The notes beneath the pieces were generated by a model, which had not been told where the DNA came from, ran no database searches, and saw nothing but the letters and a program-made list of their open reading frames with translations. Source: Pyrocephalus nanus (Eukaryota > Chordata > Aves > Passeriformes > Tyrannidae). From it: 64,000 nucleotides of DNA. The stretch is taken from assembly GCA_038380795.1 (NCBI GenBank), contig CM076272.1:3291001-3355000 (forward strand), in the 5' to 3' direction. Position 1 is the stretch's first letter; each line of letters starts with the position of its first letter. Shown here piece by piece: positions 35,491-44,995 of this stretch. The position numbers were made by a program, and so were the translations under genes.

Positions 35491-36776
35491 CCCAGTACAG
35501 TCCACGCAGCTCCCATACCAGGGGGAATAGCGAGAGGCACAGCCACACCGCTGCTTCACAGCCATCTCCGGCAGGAATGAAGGTCAGGTCAGAGCTGCTG
35601 CAAGTGTCAGAGCAGCCAGGAGAGGGTTAAGACTCGCAGAAAGGCTGGGATGGGGCTGTGAAAGGGATATCATTGCAGAGCCAGAGCTGGGCTCTGGAAG
35701 GTGGTTCAGAGGAAGGGGAGATGGAGGGAGAAGGATATCCATGGAGTGGGGCTGTTCCTGGGAATGCCTGAACTGCTCTGCCCCATGCTCCCCTCTCGAG
35801 CCGAGAGCCCGGAGAGCAGCGGGGCTGTCACACCGATCCCCTGCTGCGGGAAGAGTCGCTTGGTGGAAAGGGCGTTTGCTGGGAAGGACCGTGGACGCCG
35901 ACTGCTGTTCTGGCAGCTGGGGTAGGGACAGGTGGAGAGCGGCAGCAGAGCCTCAGCGACGCCAACCAGCCCAAGCAGACCCGATCCGACCAGTGCCCAC
36001 GCTCGCCCACTGTCCCTCCCGCCTCATGCAAATCACTTTCACGGCACCAACACTCCAATTCTTTCTCAGAGACGGCACATCCAGCACCTGGAGTGAGGCG
36101 TGCCTTTTCCCTTCTCTTGGGCTATTTATACATCCAAGGCGCAAGGTGAAAAATCCAATAACCTACGCACGGTATCGGAGAGCAACAAGCTCTGGCACTG
36201 CCCAGGAGGGCTCCCAGAGCCCTTCTGCCAGGAGGTTCCCGGTCATCCTCGAAATCCCCACTTGCCCTGCGAAGCGCCTTTAACGTTAACCCCTTCTTTT
36301 TTTCTGCCAGACACAAACTCGGGGCTGAGCCCACGCCGGCAGCCTAATCCTGCCCGGCATCTCCAATTCTCTGGGCTGGCTCCTGGCTCCGGGTTGCGGG
36401 GCTGAGCCCAGGCAGGGGGACCCTTCAGTGCCCCCAGAGCCCTCCCAGAGCCTCAGCTATACGGCAGTAACTCCCCACGGCCCCGACTCACTTAATTCCA
36501 GGACTGGGGCGCTGGTGATGGCGAGGTGAGCCCCTGCCCTGAAAAATACCACCACCACCCCCCTGCACCGCGCCATGGCTCCTGCCTCCAGCCTGGTCGC
36601 TCAGGGATGGAGAGCTCTCCCTGCCCGTCTTTAACCCTCAGTGCCTCTGTCTTCGGGATGGGCAGAAGGACGATTCCTGCTCTTGAGTTAAATCTTGCTG
36701 GCAGGGCACAGCCAGCTTCAGGCTGATCTCTGCTTCCCAGCCAGTCCTGGCAGGCAGCGCTCTCCCGGCTATCGAT

Positions 36777-36792
36777 ACCCTACCTGAACATG
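36777..36792 (-). other. LINGO1: Second potential splice donor in the CpG island
   Basis: The minus strand reads CATGTTCAG followed by GTAGGGT, with the exon end at 36784 and the intron starting at 36783. CAG-GTAGGG is a reasonable donor. The frame opened by the ATG at 37260 runs without a stop through 159 codons to this donor and would stay in phase with the 23031 acceptor. It may alternatively end a separate non-coding first exon starting inside the island. No transcript evidence is available here. Confidence 0.3.
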
Positions 36793-37254
36793 GCATCTGC
36801 TCCAGGCCGGCCAATTCACCCGGGAACTACCGGGAGAGGAGGGAGATGCTCCCCACCAAGGTGCAGCCCCAGCCCCTCGCTGGGATCCCGGCCCCGCACC
36901 CCGGCCCCGCCCGGCTCGGAGCTCCCGCAGGGGCTGCGCCGAGGCTGCGGGAACGGTGCGGGGGTGCGGGGAAGGGATGGCCAGAAGGAAGTGCCCGGGC
37001 AGAGCGGGGCGGGCAGGCGGCAGATCCGCATCGGCGGGGCTGGAGGGCGGCAGCGCCCAGGACACTCGGCCTCCCCCGGACCCCTCTACACCCCCAGGGG
37101 CACGCATCAAGTTCCCAGCCCCGCGTCCCCCCCGCACCGGCGCGGGTCCGGCCCCGGGGCATCGCCGTCCCGGGGCCACGGAGCACCCCCGGCGTCCCGC
37201 CCCGCCGGTCCCGCCAGCCCCGGCGCCCCGCTCCGGCTTCCCCGCCCCGCTTAC

Positions 37255-37300
37255 CCGCATCTCATCCTCGCCGGCGATCTCCTTCGGTCAGAAATGGCAT
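37255..37300 (-). other. LINGO1: LINGO1 upstream exon 3' end with alternative start codon and donor
   Basis: In the CpG island the minus strand reads GAG ATG CGG followed by the donor GTAAGC at 37254-37249. The ATG is at 37260-37258. Joining exon end 37255 to the acceptor at 23031 gives ATG CGG GTG AGA GAT AGG ATG, that is Met-Arg-Val-Arg-Asp-Arg before the internal start, and a 619-residue protein. The human 620-residue isoform has Met-Gln-Val-Ser-Lys-Arg before the equivalent Met (recalled, not searched). The match in length, phase and pattern is the main support. The transcription start and 5' boundary cannot be read from sequence; 37300 is only a placeholder. A second, out-of-frame ATG lies at 37265-37263. 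Confidence 0.7.
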
Positions 37301-37415
37301 CTCCCCCGGCCCCCCCCGCCAAACCTCCACCTGCAGTAGCGCAGCTCCCCCTCTCCGCAGCGACAACACGAGCGGCGGCGCTCCCGGGGCCGGGCCGCCC
37401 CCCAGCCCCGCGCCC

Positions 37416-37463
37416 GGGGGAGGGAGGGAGGGAAGGAGGGAGGGCCGGGCCGGGCACGGGGCC
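37416..37463 (+). promoter_or_regulatory. G-quadruplex-forming G-run cluster
   Basis: At least six runs of three or more G, separated by one to four bases, lie on the plus strand (GGGGGAGGGAGGGAGGGAAG and onward). This satisfies the standard intramolecular G4 pattern. It lies about 160 bp upstream of the LINGO1 exon 1 donor and on the template strand for LINGO1, so RNA crossing it would be C-rich. Promoter G4s are common in CpG islands; any effect on LINGO1 is inference. Confidence 0.6.
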
Positions 37464-40400
37464 CCGCCGGGGCCGCCCTAGGGCCGCACGGCCGGCGGAT
37501 GCCTGCCCTCCGCGCCCGGGCGGCCGGCGGCGCTGCGGGGCGGCGGCATCGCCCCCGCGGCAGGGCGGGCGGGCGGCTGGCTCGGCCCGGGCTCCGCACG
37601 CCCGCTCCGCCGGCCGGGTCTGCCGCGGCGGGGCCGGGCTGGGCGCTGCCGGCCCCCGCCTCCCCTCCGGGAGGAGCCGCCGGCGGGCGCGGGGCGGTGC
37701 GCGGAGCGGCGGGCACGGCAGCGGCGGGCACGGCCGGTCCCTCCTCCCGCCGCCCCCGCTCGGCGCGGGGGGTGCGGGTCCCCGGGGCTGCGGGGCGGGG
37801 GGAGCGAGGCTGGCTCCCCCGCAAACCGGAGCCGCTCGGTGGCTGGTGGCCCCCGCAGCCCCCGCCCCGCCGCCGCCGCCGCCGGTGCAGCCTCGCTGCC
37901 CGCAGAGGACGGACCAGCGCAGCACCGCCCGGCACCGTCGCGTCGGTGCCCAGCCCTGCCCGCCGAAGGACGGTGCCAGGCTACCCTGGGGATTCCGGAG
38001 GGTCCGTCCTACAGCAGCTGCCTCAGCACAGCGTCTCGCTCCTCTTTTTTCACTGTCCCCTAACCCCGGCACGTGAGAGGGAAGAGGTGACACGGGCTGG
38101 GGGAACACCTTTGAGGAATGATCTGGGACCTGCTGATCCCAAAGGCCCCCTCAGAGGCTTGGCAGATGCTGATCTGGTGGCATCTCATTTAGGACTAAGT
38201 GCACGACTTCCCAAGCGCTGCCCATCATTTCACCCCTTCCATAATGGACACTCTTTGTTGAGCAGCATTAGATTTGCTCAGCACTGGCTCTTCCAGCTGA
38301 GTCTGATTCTCTATCAGTAATGGACACAAACTTTGCTTCTAATGTGCACTTTCCCCTCCTGCTTCCTCTCGGCAGGGCTCTCCTGGGGTGCTCTGTCCTG
38401 CTTCTACCCATCTGTCCCAGGCTGCCAGCCAAGCTGGACCCAAGGCACGAGCACCAGGACCCTCTGCACTGGCACGAGCTGGGGCCAGGAGTCCCTTCAT
38501 TGGATCCCATGATCTGCATCCCATGTGCCTTCCCTTGGCCAGCTCTTTCAGCCAGTGGGAGCTTTTGAGAAAGACGATGATGGCTTGGCCTTCCTCCACC
38601 AACCATTTAGCTTTGCCCAGGGGTGGAGATTCCCATGCAGAGCATCCCTCTGGGCAGGCCTCCCTTCCTTCCTCCCTCCTGTGAAAGCAGTGCAGTTTGC
38701 TTGCCCCAGGCTTCTCCTGTGCAATGTGAGGAGGACAGTGGGCAGCACACCGAGCTGAGCCAAACACCCCATGTGCCTGCTGTGGAGCACAGGGGTGGCC
38801 TTCTGAGCTCCTGTCCTTGCAGTGGGCTACGAGCAAGCCCTGGGCAGCACGAGCCCCTCCTGGCACTCAGGCAGAGGCTGCTGCCTCCCTGGAGCCCTGT
38901 TATCCTCCTGCTTGGCACAGGCAAGCCTCTGAGCGGAGCAGGAATAAACAAAGGGTGCGCTTGCCAGCTGAGGACTGAATCACTCCAGCTCTCTGCTCCC
39001 GTTCCTGCCCACTCCTAGGCTCCCATAGGCGCAGACCCTGGCTCTGCTGGAAGAGTGGGTGCCCATCAGGTGTGTAGCCCTGCATGGGCTTGGGCACAGG
39101 ATGCTTTTGGCAAAAAACAGAAGGGGGTGAGAATGCATATGTGTGTGCACACACTCTGCTCCTGCCATCAAGGAAACCCAACCTGGCCCCTCTCAGTGGT
39201 CCTTAGACCTTTAGTCAGTGCGGATCGATTCCTCTTATTATTATGGCTATGGCAGGGATGCCATCGATGTTAATAGCACTTCACAAATACGGACAAAGCC
39301 GGCAATCTGAAGGCAGCCAGAAAAAACAAACAGAGGAGGACAAAAGACAGGCTAAGAGCTGTTTTTAATGCTTCCCCCCCACCATTAAAGCCCCACGCAG
39401 GGCACCGCATATTCAATAATAACACTCTGGAATAATTCCTGGCATTGTCTGGTGTGAGAGAGGGGAAATTTCACCTCAGCCCTTCCACAGCGGCACGGCA
39501 AGTACGCCACACACACAGCACTGGTGGCATGTGAGAGCGATGCTATGCGCTGCCTGGAAGCAGGGGGCCTTCCAAGACCGTCTTTCCCATTTCAGCTCCG
39601 ACAGCCACCCCGGCCACCCCACCCTGCGAGCGAGGTGAGTGGCAGAGGATGGACTGGGTGTGCAGAAGCAGGGATGAGCTTCTGGGCTAAGATGGCATCC
39701 ATGCCCACCTCTGCTACAGAACAGCCCTGGTTTGCTCTGACAGCCACAGCGTGCATTTTGGCCAGCAGTGCAGTGAGGCGATGGGGAGGATGGGGAGTGC
39801 AGTGAGAAGAAAGCATCATTAACAACCACTCTCCTTGCTGGAGCACCAAGGCCCTTACCCACACTGCCAAAGTGTAAGAGAAGCCAGTAAAACCAACCTC
39901 CCCCGAGGAGCAGCACTTCCATTTGGGCTTTTCTCTCTCTAACTCTCACTCCACCTCATGGGCAACACTTCCTCACCCCAGCAAGCCCCAAGGACACCTC
40001 GGACAAAGGCAGATCCTGGCAGCAATGAACCCTGTTGATCTCTGTAGAAGGAACTGCACTGGCCCCCACTCAGAAGCCCCAAAGGCTCCCACGTTTCTGC
40101 ATTTACTGACCCGTCATGACCAGTGAGCTTATTGTTAAGGTCCCTGAGGTGTTGTAGCACGGGTGACAGAGCACTGGGGACAGCCAGAAGCACACAGCCA
40201 AACCTCCCTGGGAGCACCATTCCCTCCTGTCCCCACTGACAGCCGGTAGCTATGTGCAGCTGCCAGCTTTGCAGCAGACATGCCTTTTTTTCCCCCCTCC
40301 CATCACCTTTATTGGCCTCACCCATGCTGTAGAGACCAACTCCAGCTGCTGTGGGTCAAACCCTCAGCTGGGTCAACCTCCATTTTGAGGCATGAAGTGA

Positions 40401-42924
40401 CTCAAAGCGCCCTGGCCCTCCAGGTGTGACTATCCCTCGCTGACCTCTGTGCAGCCCCAGGGTGCAGAGGACACTGCAGAGCAGCTCAGCTCACAAGCCC
40501 TCAATGAACATGTTCCTCTTTAAAACCTGCAGGGAATGGCAAGAACATTTGGGTGTCCATCTGCAAGGGCTTGTCTCTCAGCCAGATGCTCCAGCTCTTT
40601 GCCACTGCCATCCTCAGATGAAAACGGGCTGTGGCAGATGGTTCCCTTCTGTTGGCAGGAGGCAGGAGTTTATCCCTGCTCTCAGCTCCCTCCTGGAGAG
40701 GAGGCACCTGCACACTGCATGAAGGACCGAGCATCCCTCCTGGGCAGTGGAGAGTGGACCTGCCCCTTAATGGGGCAAGCTGGGACACGCTCGTCTCCCT
40801 TGGTTTCAGTGCACGTGTCCAGGAATCCCACAAAAGGTCCAGAAAGGGCTGAGCTGGCAGGAGGGAGGTGGATTTTAATTACTCTCATTATTATTATTAT
40901 CGTTCCTTTTCTTACAGATTTTCACACTTTTGTCTTAACAAGCTGAACTGAGAAAATACATGCAAATGCCAGGCAGAGATAAGATGTACCACACCTTGAA
41001 GTACTGCCAGCACTGGCTCTGGGAATGCCAGATTGGCTGTCTGCCCCTCCAGCCTCCTCCCTTTGCCATTAAGGACAGGGGGAGGGTCTGTGCCCACTCT
41101 GCCCCTGCGCATCTGGAGAGGAAGGTACCTCACATTTCCCCTACGTTCCACCAGCAACCAGCTCCTCGATCCTGCCCAGTAGGATCCCCACCGGTCCTTG
41201 GAGAAGGCAGTGTAACCTTCTGGCTGCTTGGGGCAGGCATGCATCCAGACCTCCCCTGCCCTCCTCAGCGCTGCTGCCATCAGAACCTGTTCCTGAGGAT
41301 GGCTGTTCCACTGGGCCCCTACGGATGCAGTCAGGGAGAAATGTGCGCCCAGATCACGTTCTTCCTTGGAGGTGGTGACATTTCAGGGTGTGTGGGGGGA
41401 GTGGGACGAAGAGGCAAGGCAGGATATTCTTGCTCCCCCATCCCCACAGCCATCTGGATGTGTGCTGATGCCTCCTCACAGCAGGCTGAGTCAGTCCAGT
41501 GGCTTCTCATTATCAGCTGGAGGGAGTCCAAATTCTGCATTGTACGGCTGCTCCTCAGTGAAACTGAGGATCATTATCAAGTATTATCATAATGGTTTCT
41601 CTCTCTACTGTATTGTACTTCTCCCTGCCCTGGTCAGCTGATTGATTTGGAGCAGAATGATCCAAAAATTTTTTGATCACCAGCCATCCCTTTGGGACAG
41701 TTGTGGCTGGAGCCATGCAGTGTCACCCTTGACATGGGCTGGGCTGTGCAGGCCACAGAGGGGATCCCACCACTGTTCCTATCACAGCCTCGCTCGCTGC
41801 AGGCTGCAGGTGTGCAGCTGAGCACATCTCCAGACATCTCTGTCCACCTGAAAGTGAGATGAGAGGTAGGAGATGCCGTGCTCATGCCTTGCCCATCTCA
41901 AACCATGACATGACCTCCATGATGCTCTGGAGAATAGGCATAAAGCAGAGAAAGAAGCCTTTCCATAGGCCCCCTCACGCAGGTGTTACTGAAGATTGGG
42001 ATGAGCTGTTGGTGCACAGGGGCTGCCCCAGGTTCAGCTCACCCAGGGCACTATTTGAGTGACCCATTTGAGTTCAGGGTGTGGAAATTAAGCCTTACTA
42101 CACAATGTTCTGCCATGGAGAGAGGCCACATGTCCCCACGTCACCCTGATTCTAGTGCTGATAGCTCGACTGCTCTGCCAAGCAGCCCAAACATGTGGCA
42201 TGAAGGGCTGAGGGAAAAGGCTCCATTAAGTTCTTAAGCTCATTGACACATATACAGAAGGTACTAATAATATCAAGCACCTCACTGTCTATTATAGCCC
42301 ACGTCCAGGACATGAAAGATAATTTCTGGGACAAGGAAGTTATGACAGTGACATCTTTTTAACAGCTTGGTGTAAGAATAGGAGCTGCACAATGGGACAA
42401 AGAGCAATGATTAAAGATTTTGGCACAAAGGAGAGAGGGCTTGGTGTGCGTCGTGAGTGTGGAGGACATAAGAGTTGTGTCAAATGCCCGCACTGAAAAA
42501 GCAAAGGCTGTGTTGGGCACGGAGGATGTGGAGGTGGTGTGGGAGCCATCCCGCTGGGGCTGACTCACAGATGGCTTGGCAACTAATAGAAAGGGGTCAG
42601 GATGCCTGGAGGGGATGAAATGGGCTCCTCACCTTAATGTTTAAAAGAAGTTTGGCCCCTTCTTAGTGCGGCAGGCAAAGATGAGCATGGCTTAGCTGGG
42701 GCTGCAGCCAGCCCGGCAAGCAGCACAGGGAAAGGTGATGAAGAAGAGCAGGGGAGGGAGCCAAGCTGCACTGCAGGCTGGGCAGAGACCAGGGAGAAAA
42801 CACATCGGTTCAGGGAAGGGGAAGGCTGGCATGGGGCAGGGCAAGGAGGCAGCTCTGCTCCCTGAAGGCCAGAGCCAGAGAAGCAGGGGCAGCAGAGCAA
42901 GCACCCGGACACTCTCAGGGTGTA

Positions 42925-43060
42925 ATTATTACTAATGCCCTCAGTGTTTCTTTGCACACATACGTGCTCCCCTAATGTACACTGCACATGTAAACAGTCT
43001 CCTAGTGACATTTGCACGCCCAATTACATCTGCATATAATTGATTTACATGCACAGTTGG
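42925..43060. promoter_or_regulatory. AT-rich block with recurrent TGCAC/ACATG words
   Basis: Words TTTGCACACATACGTGC, CTGCACATGTAAAC, TTTGCACGCCCAATTACATC and TGATTTACATGCAC recur in about 110 bp. They resemble octamer/POU-like and homeodomain sites. No coding potential. Candidate regulatory block upstream of the CpG island. Confidence 0.28.
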
Positions 43061-43369
43061 AGAGTGTTTAAAACACTGGAGCCTGCTTTGCTCTTTCCTA
43101 CGGCCACATCCCCAAACCCAGGCTGGAGGAAAAGCACCTCATGCTGGGGCCAAACCCTGTTCCAGTCCCACCCTGACGTGGTGTGCAGGGAGAGCCCGGC
43201 AGTGGCACATGCCGAATGGGATGGGCTCACAGATGTGCCCTCTCCTGCAGCTCTGTCATCGGCAGCGACCCCAAACCCGACCCCAAACCCAGCCACAGCA
43301 TTTGCTGTTTGCTCAGCTCCTGTTATAAGTGACTGGCGCCTTTCCAAAAAGGATTAAAAGCGGGGAGTG

Positions 43370-43620
43370 AGAAACATAAAAGCTCATGTAATTACGTGCA
43401 AAAAAAAAAAAATCCCTTAATAATTTATAGAGGGAGAGGGTAAATATCTTGGTGTGTCATTCAAGTGTAGCTCATTGTCCCGTCTGGCTAATACCCAGCA
43501 TGCACGCATCACAGGCTTTATCCAGGAGGCTGTTTTGCCTTTAATACCTTTCATAAATTATTGAATTTATAAAGAGGAAAGCAGGTGTCATGTCACTCCT
43601 ATAAACAGCTCGTTAGTTAA
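43370..43620. promoter_or_regulatory. AT-rich enhancer-like block upstream of LINGO1
   Basis: Unique sequence with CATGTAATTACGTGC, an A13 run, CTTAATAATTTATAG, CATAAATTATTGAATTTATA and CTCGTTAGTTAAAACTAACG; the last is an imperfect palindrome. No open frame. Texture fits a conserved non-coding element. Confidence 0.3.
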
Positions 43621-44203
43621 AACTAACGAAGGTGGGGAGCAACAGTTTCCTCCTGGCTTCTCTGTCTCCCCTCTCGCAGGCTCTGCTGTCACCTGTGATG
43701 CAGCACAGCGCCTGAGCTGGGGCAGGGCAATGGCATTTGCCTAAAACAATCTGGCAGCAGATAATGGCCTGTGGCAACCCTACCCTCTGGCCTTCTGAGA
43801 CCTGCTTGTGCCCTCCGTAGAGGCTTAGGAGAGGTGAGGATGAAGGTGTGGAGAGGATTCTTGGCTTCATCCCCAGCTTGCCTGCTGCAGCATCATCACC
43901 TTCATGTCACCTGTGGTCCTCTGGGTACAGCAAAGGGGCATCAGCTCCTGGGGATACCTGAGGATGCTCTGAGCACTCTGCCCCCAGCAGGAGGACAAGT
44001 ATGAAGGTGGACCCCGAGGGTGGGACAGGCAGGAGGCAAAGATCTCCATGGCAGGAGGGTTAAGTACAGACCAATCTCTGCCAGGAGGGTCCTCTCATCG
44101 CAACACCCACGTTTGTCCCATTTCCAGCAGCACAGGGCCAGGATGCTCTTGAGTGCAGGGGATGTGGTTTCAGGCTGCCTGGGGGAAGCACAGCATCTCC
44201 CTG

Positions 44204-44223
44204 TTTTTTTTTTTTTTTTTTTT
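44204..44223 (+). repeat. T20 homopolymer
   Basis: Twenty uninterrupted T, followed by GCTGAGTGAGGCAGGG. It could be the remnant poly(A) of a minus-strand retroposed copy, but no retroposon body is recognisable to its left or right. Confidence 0.9.
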
Positions 44224-44814
44224 GCTGAGTGAGGCAGGGTGTTAGAGGCCACCTCTAAAAACAGCAGAGATGTGACTGAGTCAGGCAGCACGTGCCTACG
44301 CAAGGGAGTCAGCCCGAGCACCCACGCACAGGAAAGCCAGAGTGCGAGCCACCCACACAGCCTCCGCTGGGCAGCCGGTCCCCCTGCCAGGCTGTGCCCC
44401 ACACCCCTGCGCTGCGGGATGAGCTGCTTGGGGAGCAGCTGGTTCGGAGGCTCTGCTTTTGCTTTCACACCCAGAAGAGAGTCACTGAACTCCCCACCGC
44501 CCCACACACACACCCTCTCCAAATATAATACATATGCATTAAAGAAACATCTACAGAAAGGGGAGCCATCAGAAGTATTTTAAACAGTTCTGAGCTAGTG
44601 CCAAATCCGGGTGAATAATCTGCAACGCAAAGGACCCACGTGGAAAACGCTGCCGGCAGTGCCAGCATCCCGACGGGCACAGCACGGAGAGGGGGATGCA
44701 CGGAGCAACCCAAGCTGCAGCTGCCAGCAGCGAGGCACGTCTGAGCCACATGATGAATGTTGGCCCCTGAAGAAGACCCAGCAGGGCCTTGCGGGCACGG
44801 GAAGAGGGAACTCA

Positions 44815-44995
44815 AACTATTGATAATCAATTAACTCCTTCAATTACTGCAGCTTAATGAGGTAGCACCAAGTCAGCTCTAATGAACATCAGTTTAATAG
44901 AGGCGGTTCCTCGGGCGCTGCTATTTGACTCAATCTTTACAAGGTAGGGAACGCTGCAAAAGTATCAAGCAATTAGTGTCACTTAATGAACATCC
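44815..44995. promoter_or_regulatory. Enhancer-like block with 13-bp palindrome
   Basis: ATTGATAATCAAT at 44819-44831 is a perfect inverted repeat around one central base, followed by TAACTCC, TTCAATTACTGC, GCTTAATGAGG, CAGTTTAATAG and ATCAAGCAATTAGTG. The central element resembles ONECUT/CUX or PBX-type sites. Candidate regulatory element about 7 kb upstream of the CpG island. Confidence 0.33.

Larger units (their letters stand above)
23032..37254 (-). other. LINGO1: LINGO1 first intron (about 14.2 kb), no coding sequence seen
   Basis: Inferred from the GTAAGC donor at 37254 and the CTGCAG acceptor at 23032. I found no convincing exon of another gene on either strand; the longest open frames have no domain, signal or composition that looks like protein. 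The intron holds a 31-bp minisatellite (35.3-35.5 kb), a paired TC/AG tract (30.77-30.86 kb) and several AT-rich enhancer-like blocks listed separately. The rest is unremarkable GC-moderate DNA. Confidence 0.65.
36800..37980. promoter_or_regulatory. LINGO1: CpG island, probable LINGO1 promoter
   Basis: CpG density is extreme here: runs of CGGCG, GCCGGGCC, CCGCCC and GGGCGG fill over a kilobase, in contrast to CpG-poor flanks. Weaker CpG enrichment extends left to about 35.8 kb. The island contains the minus-strand exon end and donor at 37255, so it most likely drives LINGO1 leftwards. Several GGGCGG/CCGCCC Sp1-type boxes are visible; I see no TATA box at a position that would fix a start site, which fits a dispersed CpG promoter. 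Long open frames across the island on both strands (for example 36790-38076 plus and 37251-38108 minus) are the usual result of stop-codon scarcity in GC-rich DNA. A divergent plus-strand transcript is possible but unsupported. Confidence 0.8.

Noticed and set aside
36790..38076. Plus-strand open frame of 428 codons across the CpG island
   Set aside because: Gly/Ala/Pro/Arg-rich with no domain; stops are rare by composition in such GC-rich DNA, and overlapping long frames exist on the minus strand too.
37251..38108. Minus-strand open frame of 285 codons upstream of the LINGO1 exon end
   Set aside because: Same composition artefact; it reads the uORF frame and terminates at the donor, and nothing recognisable is encoded.
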